From Amulumruptor sp947039275 (GTDB taxonomy: Bacteria; Bacteroidota; Bacteroidia; Bacteroidales; Muribaculaceae), in the NCBI GenBank assembly GCA_947039275.1, contig CAMQYL010000010.1, positions 1 through 64,000 on the forward strand: DNA of 64,000 bases, read 5' to 3'. Below the pieces are notes generated by a model that ran no database searches, was not told the DNA's origin, and was given only the letters and a program-made list of their open reading frames with translations. Shown here piece after piece: positions 35,301-45,017 of the stretch. A program made the position numbers and the translations under genes. Each line of letters opens with the position of its first letter. Positions within the stretch are counted from its first letter, which is position 1.

Positions 35301-36077
35301 ATGAATGAACCTCAATCGTCCATGCCTCTTGGCGACATAATGGATTTCTGTAGCGAATATGCGTCATACATGTTCGGTTGTGGGGTGCATACCTCGAGGG
35401 TGGTGCGATGCACTGAGAGGATAGCGCGTTCGCTCCACGTGGAGGTAGAGATATCGTACACCCTGCGGCATTTCGTCATGTCAATGCGTGACCCTTCGGA
35501 CGGGACGGTGCTGACTCGTGTGGGCACGGTGGAGCTTCTGCCCATCAGCTTTCTGCGCAATTCAGACCTCAGCGGTCTGTCATGGCAGGCTGTAGATGAG
35601 AAGTTGACCCTTGAAGAACTCCGGGCGCAGTTTGCCCGTCTCACATCGAAGCCGCGCATCAATCCGCAGCTCGTGCTGGTGCTTGTGGGGCTTGCCAATG
35701 CTTGTTTTTGCCGTCTTTTTGGAGGTGACGCTCTGGCAATGCTTGTGGTGTTTGTGGCGACCATTATCGGATTCGGACTGCGGCAGTATATGCAGAAGCG
35801 TCATGTCAACCATTTCATAGTGTTTGTCGTTGCTGCATATGTGGCTTCTATGTGTGCTTCGGTGTCGTTGCTGTTTGACTGCACTGCTCAGATCGCCATA
35901 GCTACCAGTCCGCTGTTTCTGATACCGGGAGTGCCGCTAATCAACAGTTTTGTCGATGTGCTTGACGGACATGTCCTCGTAGGTTTCAGCAGGTTGGTAA
36001 GCACTCTGCTGCTGATAATGTGCATAGCCATAGGGCTTTCGTTTACGCTGTTGCTCATCAAGGGTTCGCTTTTATAA
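35301..36077 (+). CDS. Threonine/serine exporter ThrE-like, N-terminal half (DUF1212)
   Basis: An inner-membrane protein of 258 residues. A soluble N-terminal domain (CSEYASYMFGCGVHTSRVVRCTERIARSL, residues ~14-42) contains the His/Thr-rich motif seen in ThrE. It is followed by five helices (LVLVLVGLANACFCRLFGGD, IALATSPLFLIPGVPLINSFVDVLDGH). The gene is the first half of a split exporter. Its partner follows 12 nt downstream. Export of threonine/serine is by analogy with Corynebacterium ThrE. Confidence 0.88.
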   Translation: MNEPQSSMPLGDIMDFCSEYASYMFGCGVHTSRVVRCTERIARSLHVEVEISYTLRHFVMSMRDPSDGTVLTRVGTVELLPISFLRNSDLSGLSWQAVDEKLTLEELRAQFARLTSKPRINPQLVLVLVGLANACFCRLFGGDALAMLVVFVATIIGFGLRQYMQKRHVNHFIVFVVAAYVASMCASVSLLFDCTAQIAIATSPLFLIPGVPLINSFVDVLDGHVLVGFSRLVSTLLLIMCIAIGLSFTLLLIKGSLL

Positions 36078-36089
36078 ATCGTATATGTC

Positions 36090-36602
36090 ATGACAGATAT
36101 AATCGTTGATGTATTGCTTGACGGCATGTTTGCCGCAGTAGCTGCGATAGGATTCGGGGCTATATCCGATCCGGGAGTGCGGACGTTTCCTTTTATAGCG
36201 TTGCTTGCCGCAGTGGGGCATGCCTTGCGTTTCTCCCTTATCAACTATGCCGAGGTGGACATAGTGACTGCCAGTCTTGCCGCTTCGGTGTCGATGGGCA
36301 TGCTGTCGTTGCCGTTAGGGCGCGCATGCCATACTCCTATGACCTGTCTGCTCATACCGGCGTTGTTGCCGATGGTTCCGGGTATGTATGCCTATAAATC
36401 GGTGTTCGCCCTTATATTGCTGATTCAGAACATCGACAGCAACGTACAGCTTCTTGACTACCTCGAGCAGTTTGTCGCCAACTCGGCTGTCACGGGCATG
36501 GTCATCGGAGTGCTCGCCGGGGGTGCCACCATCCCGGTGCTGATATTCAAGAAACAGGCGTTTTCCATGACCCGGGGACGCTATAAGAGCGTTGATAAAT
36601 AA
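36090..36602 (+). CDS. Threonine/serine exporter ThrE-like, C-terminal half (DUF3815)
   Basis: A 170-residue inner-membrane protein with about five helices: VLLDGMFAAVAAIGFGAI, FPFIALLAAVGHALRF, ASVSMGMLSLPLGRACHTP, LIPALLPMVPGMYAYKSVF, VTGMVIGVLAGGATIPVL. These match the C-terminal half of fused ThrE proteins. Together with the preceding gene it would make a ~10-helix transporter. The 12-nt gap supports co-translation. Confidence 0.88.
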   Translation: MTDIIVDVLLDGMFAAVAAIGFGAISDPGVRTFPFIALLAAVGHALRFSLINYAEVDIVTASLAASVSMGMLSLPLGRACHTPMTCLLIPALLPMVPGMYAYKSVFALILLIQNIDSNVQLLDYLEQFVANSAVTGMVIGVLAGGATIPVLIFKKQAFSMTRGRYKSVDK

Positions 36603-36620
36603 AATATTTAATACATAGAC

Positions 36621-37805
36621 ATGAATATAAAGAATATTTCAGACCGTGTGATATACTGCGGCGTCAATGACCGTACGACAGATCTTTTTGAGGGTCTGTG
36701 GGATTTGCCACTCGGTGTCAGCTATAACAGCTACATAGTAAAAGGCAGCGAAGCCTCTGCCATCATAGATGCGAGCGATTCGGGTCATGCCCCTGAATAC
36801 CTCCGCCACATTGAGGACACCTTGGACGGGCGTAATCCCGACTACCTTGTCATCAATCATATTGAACCTGACCATAGCGGAGTGCTCCCCATGCTGCTTG
36901 ACCGCTATCCTGACTTGAAGATCGTGGGCAATGCCAAGACTGTCGATATGCTCAAAGGTTTCTACGGCGTGGAATCTAACATCAAGGTCATGGCAGATGG
37001 CGAAACGCTCAGTCTCGGCGACCGGACACTACAGTTTATCATGACTCCGATGGTGCACTGGCCTGAGACTATGTTCACATACCTTCAGGAAGAGGGAATC
37101 CTGTTTACGGGGGATGCTTTCGGCTGTTTCGGGGCTTTGAACGGCGCCGTCATCGACGATGACATGATGGTGGAGCATTATTTCCGCGAAGCATACCGTT
37201 ACTATGGATGCATAGTGGCAAAATACGGCACATTCGTAGAGAAGGCATTCGCCAAGATAGCGCATCTGACAGTCAACTATCTGTGCACTACTCACGGTCC
37301 GGTATGGCATAGCCGCAGAGAGGAGATAGGGGGGCAGTATGCTCGCATGGCCCGCTGGGAAGGCGATGCCGGTGTAGTGGTGGCTTATGGCTCCATGTAT
37401 GGCAACACGACAGCCATGGCTGAGGAGATAGCTTCCAATCTTGCTGCCAACGGTGTCAAGGACATCGTGATGTTTGATGTGTCACGTACGCCTTTGAGCC
37501 ATGTGCTGGGTGAGGTCATGAGGCTCAAGGGACTCGTGCTTGTCAGCCCCACATATAATTCCGAGATATATCCGCCTGTGGCTCATCTTGCCGATGCCCT
37601 TGTGGCGCGCGGAGTCAAGAACAGAGTCATCGGCATAGCCGGCTCTTATGCGTGGGGCTCGCAGTCTGTGCGCAAACTCGTAGCTAAATTTGACGGTAAA
37701 CCTGTGGATGTGATAGCTCCCACTGCCGAGATGAAGCAGGCTCAGATGCCCACTGTGGCAGAAGCCTTGTCAGAGATGGCTGCTGTAATGGCATCCAGGT
37801 TATAG
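36621..37805 (+). CDS. FprA family A-type flavoprotein (flavodiiron protein)
   Basis: A cytosolic enzyme that reduces O2 to water (or NO to N2O), protecting anaerobes. It has 394 residues. The N-terminal beta-lactamase-like diiron domain shows HIEPDHSGVLP (HxExDH), MVHWPETM, GDAFGCFG and LCTTHGPVWH metal ligands. The C-terminal flavodoxin domain starts VVAYGSMYGNTTAMAEEIA at residue ~253 (FMN site). It ends 6 nt inside the convergent mgtE gene. It may be part of the run that starts at 33745. Confidence 0.96.
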   Translation: MNIKNISDRVIYCGVNDRTTDLFEGLWDLPLGVSYNSYIVKGSEASAIIDASDSGHAPEYLRHIEDTLDGRNPDYLVINHIEPDHSGVLPMLLDRYPDLKIVGNAKTVDMLKGFYGVESNIKVMADGETLSLGDRTLQFIMTPMVHWPETMFTYLQEEGILFTGDAFGCFGALNGAVIDDDMMVEHYFREAYRYYGCIVAKYGTFVEKAFAKIAHLTVNYLCTTHGPVWHSRREEIGGQYARMARWEGDAGVVVAYGSMYGNTTAMAEEIASNLAANGVKDIVMFDVSRTPLSHVLGEVMRLKGLVLVSPTYNSEIYPPVAHLADALVARGVKNRVIGIAGSYAWGSQSVRKLVAKFDGKPVDVIAPTAEMKQAQMPTVAEALSEMAAVMASRL

Positions 37806-39170
37806 GAAGTGGAGCATCAGCATGGATGACACAGCCATGTAGATGATCATGCCTACGATGTCGTTGGTGATGGATATGAAGGGACCCGTGGCAAGCGCAG
37901 GGTCTATTTTGAATCGTTCGAGCGTCAGAGGCACGAAGGTGCCGAAGACCGAGGCGAACATCACCACGCAGAAAAGCGCGATGCTCACCGACATGGTGGT
38001 CATGGTGATGGCATGTCCGTCACCGAGACGGAAGAAGTTGTAGATGAGTACCAGCAGTGATATGATGGCACCGTTGATGAGCCCGACGCCAAGCTCTTTG
38101 AGTATCTGACGTCCGGCATGTTTGATGTCGAGCGATCCGTTGGCAAGACCCTGCACCACTATGGCTGATGACTGAGTGCCGACATTGCCGCCTGTGCCGC
38201 CTATGAGGGGGATGAACAGAGCCAGTGTCGGGTCTGCCACAAAGCCCTCTTCCCAGTGCCCGAGAATTATGGAGTTGCTCAGACCGCCTATCATGCCTAT
38301 GAGCAGCCATGGCAGACGAGCTTTGGTCTGTGCTATCAGTTTGTCATCGCCTTCCACATCGCTTGACAGACCTGATGCCAGCTGGTAGTCTCGTTCGCTT
38401 GACTCGCGCACCTCGTCCATCACGTCATCGACGGTGATGCAACCTACCAGACGTCCGATTTCGTCGATGACCGGCATAGCCACAAGGTCATACTTCTCAA
38501 AGTCCAGAGCCACATCGTCTACCGGTGTGTCTGCTCTGACAGCCACAGGGTCGGTCTCCATGATGTGCTTGATTTTTGACACTGAGGGATGGGTGATGAG
38601 CGTCTTCAGAGGCAGCACGCCGCGGAGCTTGTTGTCGTTGTCGACCACGTACACATTATATACATCGTCCATGTCCTCTGCCTGCATGCGGAGCTGCTTG
38701 ATGCACTCGGGCATGCTCCAGTTTTCGTTGACCACCAGCATTTCACGTCCCATGAGACCGCCGGCGGTGTCCTCGTCATATTTCAGAAGGTCGATGATGT
38801 CGCCAGCCTGCTCCACGTCATCCATGTGGGTGAGGATTTCCTCACGGTCTTCCTCGTCGAGTTCCTGGATGATGTCTACTGCATCGTCAGTGTCGAGATT
38901 GTCGATGAGCTGCTTGGCGATTTCCTCAGCCGGCATGCTGTGGAGAAGCTTGCGTCGGTCATCCTCGTCAAGTTCCATCAGCACATCGGCTGCCGTCTCG
39001 GGGTCAAGGAGACGATACAGGTATTCAGCCTCCTCCAGATCAAGATCCTGGTAGAGGTCGGCGATATCGGCGGGGTGCAATCCTTCAAGCAGCTTGCGAG
39101 CCGCTGCCTCGTCCTTGGAGGATATTATAGACCGGATGTGCTCAAGATCTTCGGGCGAATATTCTTTCAT
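37800..39170 (-). CDS. mgtE: Magnesium transporter MgtE
   Basis: A homodimeric inner-membrane Mg2+ channel gated by cytosolic Mg2+. It has 456 residues in the family order: helical MgtE_N superfamily (LLEGLHPADIADLYQDLDLEEAEYLYRLLDPE), two CBS domains (YVVDNDNKLRGVLPLKTLI, MPVIDEIGRLVGCITVDDVMDEV) and five helices with GTGGNVGTQSSAIVVQGLA. It ends at the overlap with the flavodiiron gene (37800-37805). It may be transcribed with rsmA, 37 nt upstream. Confidence 0.96.
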   Translation of the reverse strand: MKEYSPEDLEHIRSIISSKDEAAARKLLEGLHPADIADLYQDLDLEEAEYLYRLLDPETAADVLMELDEDDRRKLLHSMPAEEIAKQLIDNLDTDDAVDIIQELDEEDREEILTHMDDVEQAGDIIDLLKYDEDTAGGLMGREMLVVNENWSMPECIKQLRMQAEDMDDVYNVYVVDNDNKLRGVLPLKTLITHPSVSKIKHIMETDPVAVRADTPVDDVALDFEKYDLVAMPVIDEIGRLVGCITVDDVMDEVRESSERDYQLASGLSSDVEGDDKLIAQTKARLPWLLIGMIGGLSNSIILGHWEEGFVADPTLALFIPLIGGTGGNVGTQSSAIVVQGLANGSLDIKHAGRQILKELGVGLINGAIISLLVLIYNFFRLGDGHAITMTTMSVSIALFCVVMFASVFGTFVPLTLERFKIDPALATGPFISITNDIVGMIIYMAVSSMLMLHFL

Positions 39171-39207
39171 GTGACGATAAATCCGGGGTTGTGGCTGATG
39201 ATTGGTA

Positions 39208-40008
39208 TTATTCGGTTTGCTGGAGGCGAGAGGCGGCGATGAGGTTGGTCAGCTCGATGAACTGCTCTACCGTCAGTTGCTCTGGGCGCAGAGCCATCAT
39301 CGGAGTGTCGGGCAGCGATGCTCCCGGGGCAAGAAGTCCACGCAGGGAGTTGCGCAGGGTCTTGCGTCGCTGACCGAAAGAGGTCTTTACGACGGTCTTG
39401 AACAGACGCACGTCACAACCCGGGTCGGTGACTCCGTTACGTGTCATCTTTATGACGCCGCTTTTGACCTTGGGCGGAGGGTTGAACACGTTTTCGTCGA
39501 CGGTGAAAAGATACTCCACGTCATACCACATCTGCAGCAACACGCTCAGTATGCCGCGGGATTTGGTGCCGGCAGGGGCGGCGAGCCGTTCGGCTACCTC
39601 GCGCTGGAGCATGCCGGAGCAGCAGGTCACCCTGTCGCGGTATTCGAGCACGTGGAAAAATATCTGCGACGATATGTTGTAGGGATAGTTGCCTATCACG
39701 CAGAATTGTCCCTCGCCTGGCACAGCCTCGTTGAGGTCGAGCTTGAGGAAGTCGGCATCGATTATGCGGTCAGACAGTTCGGGATATTCCTCTTTAAGGT
39801 AGTCTACGCTTTCGCCGTCGATTTCCACGACTTTCACATCATGACCCTGTGACAGCAGAAACTGGGTCAGGACACCCATGCCAGGTCCTACTTCGATGAC
39901 TGGCAGACCCTTGTAATCGTCAAGAGTGGCTGCAATACGCCGGGCTACTGACAAGTCGGTCAGAAAATGCTGCCCTAAGGCTTTTTTAGGTTTGACGTTG
40001 CGTGGCAT
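39208..40008 (-). CDS. rsmA: 16S rRNA (adenine1518/1519-N6)-dimethyltransferase
   Basis: RsmA/KsgA dimethylates two adjacent adenines near the 3' end of 16S rRNA during 30S maturation, using SAM. From the ATG at 40008 it has 266 residues. It begins VKPKKALGQHFLTD (family hallmark). Motif I is IEVGPGMGVLTQFLL, and the catalytic motif IV is NYPYNIS. The C-terminal domain includes PAGTKSRGILSVLLQMWYDV and SFGQRRKTLRNSL. An upstream start at 40038 is less likely. Confidence 0.97.
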   Translation of the reverse strand: MPRNVKPKKALGQHFLTDLSVARRIAATLDDYKGLPVIEVGPGMGVLTQFLLSQGHDVKVVEIDGESVDYLKEEYPELSDRIIDADFLKLDLNEAVPGEGQFCVIGNYPYNISSQIFFHVLEYRDRVTCCSGMLQREVAERLAAPAGTKSRGILSVLLQMWYDVEYLFTVDENVFNPPPKVKSGVIKMTRNGVTDPGCDVRLFKTVVKTSFGQRRKTLRNSLRGLLAPGASLPDTPMMALRPEQLTVEQFIELTNLIAASRLQQTE

Positions 40009-40048
40009 GGCAGTGTGTATGTTGGGATGATGGAACAATCAGGCAAAT

Positions 40049-40273
40049 TTAGCACTTTTTCATCAGGTCGGCAAGCGCGTTTTGCAGGTCTGCCTCGGTG
40101 GTGGTTAGTCGCGAGCGGCATTCCGACAGCAGCGTGGCGGCGCGGCGTGTGTAGAGGCTCAGCATGTCGATGTCGCAGCTGTCGCTCTGCATGGTGCGCA
40201 GGATTTGCTCCAGCTCGGCTACTGCCTGATTATATGTGAGATCTTTTACGGGCTTGAATGTGGGTGTGTCCAT
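40049..40273 (-). CDS. xseB: Exodeoxyribonuclease VII small subunit
   Basis: A 74-residue helical-hairpin subunit that stabilises and activates XseA on single-stranded DNA. The pattern TYNQAVAELEQILRTMQSD, then LYTRRAATLLSECRSRL is the XseB family. It lies 8 nt after xseA on the same strand, as expected for co-expressed subunits. Confidence 0.94.
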   Translation of the reverse strand: MDTPTFKPVKDLTYNQAVAELEQILRTMQSDSCDIDMLSLYTRRAATLLSECRSRLTTTEADLQNALADLMKKC

Positions 40274-40281
40274 ATTGGTAT

Positions 40282-41595
40282 TTATCTTGTTACGGTGCTG
40301 GTGACCTCGCCGGAAGCGAAGATTGTGGATATGGTGTCGCCGACGGAGAGGCTGGCTGCATCCGTTATGGCGTGTCCGTTAAGTCGGGTGATAGAATAGC
40401 CACGGTTGAGGGTGGCTTGCGGCGAAAGGGCATCCAGAAGCCTGGCATATGAGTCAAGACGGTCGCGGAGGCTTGTGAGACGTGAAGCGACCGCAGCTTC
40501 GAGTCTCGGCAGATATGACTGTAGGCGCATCCGCTCGGGACCTATGCGGCGGTCACCTGACTGGGAGAGTGTCATGGCGGCGAGATTCAGGCGTTCGCGT
40601 CCGCGCTCTACAGCACGTAGGGGAGCCGTGGGGAGTATTCCCTCAAAGTATGCAAGCTGTTGCAGACAACCCGAGATGCGTTCGCTGACGGTGGATGCTA
40701 TAGTGGCAGCGGTCAACTGTAATCGGTTGAGGGCGTCTGCCCCTCGGGCTATCAGCCACTCCGCGGCAGCCGTAGGTGTCTTGACGCGCATATTTGCCAC
40801 GTAGTCGAGCACGGTGATGTCACGCTCGTGTCCTATACCTATGATGACAGGGAGCGGAAACTGGGCTATGCTCGCGGCAAGGTCGTAGTCTTCAAATGCC
40901 TGCAAGTCGCTCGTGGCTCCGCCACCGCGTATGATGACCACGCACTGGCGCGGGTGGTCCTCGGCGAGAATATCCTCAAGAGAGGCTATGATGGATGCAG
41001 GTGCTTTCTCGCCCTGCATGATGGCAGGGAAAAGCTTCACATCGAAGCGGAGGTGATGCTGATTGTTGAAGAGCTGGTTGATGAAGTCTCCGTAGCCGGC
41101 TGCTCCCGGGGCGGATATGACGGCTATGCGTTGTGGCACGTCAGGCAGGCTCAGATTGCGGTTGTCTTCCAGAATGCCTTCGGCTTTGAGGCGTTTGAGG
41201 ATTTCCATGCGGCGGCGCATCAGGTCGCCCATGGTGTACTCCGGGTTGACCGCGCTGATGACGAGCGATAGCCCGAATACTGGGTGGAACGTAGCCGATG
41301 CGCGTACCATCAGCTTGATGCCCGAGGCAAATTGCTGTCCTGTGGCAGCTATGAATCCTCCAGCGATAGTGGGATAGAGGTTTGCCCAGATGATTCCGCG
41401 CGCTTTGGCTATCTGTCTGCCTGTCGCAGGGTCTTTCTGTAACAGTTCGAGATAGCAGTGCCCCCCACGCACTGCCACATCGCTCAGCTCGGCTGTTACC
41501 CAGACATTTTGGGTGGCATCGGTGGTGATGAGTGCGCCGATTAGCCTGTTGAGCGACTCAAGGGTCAGGGCATCGTCTATGGTGTGACCTCTCAC
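40282..41595 (-). CDS. xseA: Exodeoxyribonuclease VII large subunit
   Basis: The catalytic subunit of the exonuclease that degrades single-stranded DNA into oligonucleotides in repair. It has 437 residues. An N-terminal OB fold (VWVTAELSDVAVRGGHCYLELLQKD) binds DNA. The catalytic region is IAVISAPGAAGYGDFINQL, followed by IIRGGGATSDLQAFEDYDLAASIAQFPLPVIIGIGHERD. A long coiled-coil C-terminal part follows. The N-terminus starts 4 nt after the DUF3256 stop codon, so translation is probably coupled. Confidence 0.96.
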   Translation of the reverse strand: MRGHTIDDALTLESLNRLIGALITTDATQNVWVTAELSDVAVRGGHCYLELLQKDPATGRQIAKARGIIWANLYPTIAGGFIAATGQQFASGIKLMVRASATFHPVFGLSLVISAVNPEYTMGDLMRRRMEILKRLKAEGILEDNRNLSLPDVPQRIAVISAPGAAGYGDFINQLFNNQHHLRFDVKLFPAIMQGEKAPASIIASLEDILAEDHPRQCVVIIRGGGATSDLQAFEDYDLAASIAQFPLPVIIGIGHERDITVLDYVANMRVKTPTAAAEWLIARGADALNRLQLTAATIASTVSERISGCLQQLAYFEGILPTAPLRAVERGRERLNLAAMTLSQSGDRRIGPERMRLQSYLPRLEAAVASRLTSLRDRLDSYARLLDALSPQATLNRGYSITRLNGHAITDAASLSVGDTISTIFASGEVTSTVTR

Positions 41596-41599
41596 AGTG

Positions 41600-42250
41600 T
41601 CAGTCCTTTATTTTGGAAAATTTTCTGCCGTCCCAACGGTAGGATAGAGACGGGAGCATGTAATCCTTGACGAAACTGTAGATGTCGTCGGTAAGGAACT
41701 CCTTGGTGTTGTTGGTGAGAATGAGGATGTTGCTTGATGGATCCCAAGTGTAGCTTATCAGCAGAAACGGCACCATGGCTTCTACGTCTCCGCGGTTTTT
41801 CTTGCCCTGCTGGCTCAGCCAGTCAGTCAGCACAGGCTTCTCAAACAACTTGGCAGTCTGAATCTCCTTCCAGTCCCTGCCATAGAATGAGATGTGGCTG
41901 TCATGGGCAGGTGTGGCTACAGTGCTTATGACGGCTATGATGGAATCGCCTGCGGCAGCCGGGAGGATGATGACATCGCAGCTCGATGCCGGGGTCAGAT
42001 CCACGCTTACCATCTTGTCAGACAGGGCGGTGATGCGACTGCGACCGTCCAGTCGGTTGGGCGAAGGGGTGGTGAGGTTGCTGTTGTAGTAGTCGATCAT
42101 GTCGAGCCTCGTGTTGGCGTCAAGAAGCGGGAACACGTTTTGGGGGGCGGTGGCGAAAGCCTTTGAGGCAGTCAGCGATGCCCGCGCAGATGGGGCGATG
42201 ATAGCTACTGCGGCGGCAGCGACAATCAGGAGTATGACGGATTTCATCAT
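41600..42250 (-). CDS. DUF3256 family secreted protein
   Basis: A 216-residue protein with a signal peptide (MMKSVILLIVAAAAVAIIAPSARA, residues 1-24). It shows the Bacteroidales DUF3256 pattern: FPLLDANTRLDMIDYYNSNL, then SDKMVSVDLTPASSCDVIILP and HDSHISFYGRDWKEI. It is known only as a conserved family. The start of the minus-strand run DUF3256-xseA-xseB-rsmA-mgtE. Confidence 0.85.
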   Translation of the reverse strand: MMKSVILLIVAAAAVAIIAPSARASLTASKAFATAPQNVFPLLDANTRLDMIDYYNSNLTTPSPNRLDGRSRITALSDKMVSVDLTPASSCDVIILPAAAGDSIIAVISTVATPAHDSHISFYGRDWKEIQTAKLFEKPVLTDWLSQQGKKNRGDVEAMVPFLLISYTWDPSSNILILTNNTKEFLTDDIYSFVKDYMLPSLSYRWDGRKFSKIKD

Positions 42251-42394
42251 GGCGTGTGGTCGGTAGTTGGATTTAAATTAAAGACTGGGGCAGTCGGATG
42301 TCATCGTATATAACGTCTGCTGTCAAAGCAAAGTTAGTCATTACAGAGCCATTGTCCAAAACTTAGATTAGTTAAATATGGATATGGGGCGACT

Positions 42395-42486
42395 TGTAGG
42401 GACATGCCATGGCATGTCTGAATCTGGTATCTGTAGCTGCTGGAACCTTGCATGTAGGAGCTGACATGCCATGGCATGTCCCTACA
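42395..42486. repeat. REPIN, AT/GC-mixed stem
   Basis: Two inverted REPs, each GTAGGGACATGCCATGGCATGTC (written 5' to 3' from either end; core palindrome GACATGCC-AT-GGCATGTC), are separated by about 42 bp. They lie between the DUF3256 gene and the esterase gene. Copies lie at 45823 and 61370, with a single REP at 48371. Confidence 0.85.
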
Positions 42487-42538
42487 AGGCGAAAGATTGC
42501 TATTTGTTGGATACCCTCTCTGCATTTACTGCGACAGA

Positions 42539-43486
42539 TCAATGCTGGGTTTTCTTGCCCAGGATGAAGCGCAACGGACGGTCCACTCTTGCTGCCCATG
42601 ATGTCTCGGTATGTGCGCCGCCATGGTCTATGTAGGTCTGAAGGGTTTCAGGTGTGTCATATCCGCAGGTCTTGATCAGTCCTATCATCATCTCTTCCCA
42701 TGGACCGTAGAGGCTGTCGAGGGTTTCGGTCCCATGGTCGAGATACAGCTTGTGTTTGCCGTCGCGGGGCAGATTCTTGTCAAGATAGTGGTACATGGCA
42801 TTGGCAAACATGGCAGCATGGTCGGGGTTGCCTATCCAATGGGTCGACATGCAGATGGCGTTGCCGAATACCTCAGGGTATTCGCTCATGGCGTATATCG
42901 ACATCAGTCCGCCCATACTTGACCCCATGACGGTAGTGTTGGGTGCGTCAGGCAGAGTGCGGTAGATGGAATCTATCTGCGGTTTGAGCGTCTCCACGAT
43001 AAATAGTGCATAGGCATCGCCTCTTATGGGTATGCCTCCCATGAGGCTGTCGAGCTGGGCTTGCGGAATTCGTGCGTCTGCTACTGCCTTTTGTGGCATA
43101 AGATCCCCCTTGCGGGTGTCGGCATGGCTGTGCACACCTACGATTATAGGTGGTTGGATAAGTCCATTGGCGATAAGCGAGTCGGTCACGGAGTCCATCT
43201 CCCACGCCTGATGGTTCCAGGTAGTCTCTGCATCAAACAGATTCTGCCCGTCATGCATATATATCACTGGGTAGCGGGTGTTTGGGTCAGAGGCATAATT
43301 GTCAGGAAGCCATACATCTATAGTCCAGTTTTCTCCTAATTGCGGCGAATAGACGTATTGTCGGTCGATGCTTCCTGACGAGGCTTGCTGGATAGGAGGT
43401 AATGTGTGGCTGGCGGTGTTATCGGCACCATGTGCGCTTATGACGCACATCGCTCCTGTGATGAGGGACAGGCATGTATGTTTCAT
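42539..43486 (-). CDS. Secreted alpha/beta-hydrolase esterase
   Basis: A probable periplasmic or outer-membrane carbohydrate or enterobactin-type esterase (esterase D/Fes family). From the ATG at 43486 it has 315 residues and a signal peptide (LSLITGAMCVISAHG). The hydrolase core has VIYMHDGQNLFD, the nucleophile elbow MGSSMGGLMSIYA (Ser) and YPEVFGNAICMS. The acid is probably Asp in LYLDHGTETLDSLYG, and the His is HGGAHTETSW. The family often acts on acetylated or feruloylated glycans. Substrate unknown. Confidence 0.88.
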   Translation of the reverse strand: MKHTCLSLITGAMCVISAHGADNTASHTLPPIQQASSGSIDRQYVYSPQLGENWTIDVWLPDNYASDPNTRYPVIYMHDGQNLFDAETTWNHQAWEMDSVTDSLIANGLIQPPIIVGVHSHADTRKGDLMPQKAVADARIPQAQLDSLMGGIPIRGDAYALFIVETLKPQIDSIYRTLPDAPNTTVMGSSMGGLMSIYAMSEYPEVFGNAICMSTHWIGNPDHAAMFANAMYHYLDKNLPRDGKHKLYLDHGTETLDSLYGPWEEMMIGLIKTCGYDTPETLQTYIDHGGAHTETSWAARVDRPLRFILGKKTQH

Positions 43487-43702
43487 GGCGTATCGTGGTT
43501 TTTTATGTTTAACTGATATATTCGCAAAAATAAGCATTAACGCTCCATCTGCCAAAAAACATTTGCGGAATTTCTGATAGGAAAGATCCCAGTGGCTATG
43601 TTTCAGAAAATATGCTTAAATTTGTGGTGCAAGAACCTTTCACACATATCATATATAGGATTATATACAGGATGCTTTGACGGCATTCAGGATAATTGAG
43701 CT

Positions 43703-44881
43703 ATGGAACACACTTTTGATTTCGACAAGATTATTGACCAGTCGGGTACCTGTGCTATGAAATACGAGCAGCTTGAGCCGCTGTTCGGGCGATGTGATTT
43801 GCGCCCGTTGTGGATTGCCGATATGGATTTTGCCTGCCATCCCGCTATCCAGGAGGCTATGATGAAGCGCTTCGCACACCCTATCTATGGATATACTGCT
43901 ACTCCGGATTCATATTGGCAGTCGATAATCGATTGGCTCTCCGAACGTCACGGAGTGGAAGTCAGCCGTGAAGAGCTGACGTTTGCTCCCGGAGTAGTCA
44001 AGGCTCTGGCTTTCTGTGTCAATTTCTTCACGAAGCCTGGTGACCATATTATAATACAGGAACCGGTCTACCATCCGTTCCGCATGGTTATAGAGGGGAA
44101 CGGAAGGGTCGTTTCCAACAACCGTCTCATTCATCTGTCGGCAGGTGACTATGTGATTGATTATTACGATCTGGAGGAGAAGATGGCAGACCCCCGGGTC
44201 AAGATGATGATACTGTGCAATCCCCACAATCCCGCGGGAGTGCAGTGGACTCAGGAATCGTTGCAGCGTGTGGCACGTATGGCAAAGAAGCATGGAGTCA
44301 AGGTTGTGAGCGACGAAATCCATGGTGACCTGATGCTGTGGGGACAGAAGCATCAGCCGTTTGTGGAAAGCTGTCCCGAAGCAGCCGAAGTGGGCATATG
44401 GCTGGGAGCTCCGTCAAAGACGTTTAATATCCCCGGTTTTGCAAGTTCGTGGATAGTGATACGCAACGGGGAGATGCGTCGACCCTTCTATGCGTGGCTT
44501 GAAACCAACGAACTATCCGACCCTACATTTACTGCAACATTAGCTGCTGAAACGGCTTACAGGTATGGAGGTGAGTGGCTTGATGCCCTGATACCATATT
44601 TGCAGGACAATATCATCGCTGTGGAGGAATTTATGGCTCAGAGGATGCCTCAGGTCAAGGTGCACCGGCCGCAGGCGAGCTTCCTCGTGTGGCTTGACAT
44701 GAGAGGACTGGGGATGACCCACGAGCGCATTATCGACACGATAGTCAATAAAGCACACCTCGCGCTCAACAGCGGCAAGATGTTCGGCGAGAACGGAGCC
44801 GGATTCGTGCGCCTCAATGTGGCTACGCCGCGCAAGTGCCTCATGGAAGCCCTGGAGGCTATGGCTGAGGCTTTTTCATGA
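43703..44881 (+). CDS. MalY/PatB family PLP-dependent C-S lyase
   Basis: A cytosolic fold-type I PLP enzyme that cleaves cystathionine or cysteine conjugates. It has 392 residues. The start FDFDKIIDQSGTCAMKYEQ matches the family, as does LWIADMDFACHPAI. The PLP lysine is in GAPSKTFNIPGFASSW, with NPHNPAGVQWT and VVSDEIHGDL the cofactor-binding segments. It has a TAAATTTG element (43617-43624) upstream. It is probably monocistronic. Methionine metabolism or H2S release is the likely role. Confidence 0.93.
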   Translation: MEHTFDFDKIIDQSGTCAMKYEQLEPLFGRCDLRPLWIADMDFACHPAIQEAMMKRFAHPIYGYTATPDSYWQSIIDWLSERHGVEVSREELTFAPGVVKALAFCVNFFTKPGDHIIIQEPVYHPFRMVIEGNGRVVSNNRLIHLSAGDYVIDYYDLEEKMADPRVKMMILCNPHNPAGVQWTQESLQRVARMAKKHGVKVVSDEIHGDLMLWGQKHQPFVESCPEAAEVGIWLGAPSKTFNIPGFASSWIVIRNGEMRRPFYAWLETNELSDPTFTATLAAETAYRYGGEWLDALIPYLQDNIIAVEEFMAQRMPQVKVHRPQASFLVWLDMRGLGMTHERIIDTIVNKAHLALNSGKMFGENGAGFVRLNVATPRKCLMEALEAMAEAFS

Positions 44882-45017
44882 TTTGTTGGGAAAATTTCAG
44901 ACAAATCCAGCCAAATTATAAAACATCCTAAATCATCATGTCTGTGGATATGATGTTTGTGTATATTTGCTAATTTTGGCGAGAGCCGCGTAATTGCGGG
45001 TCTGAATAAAATCAATT

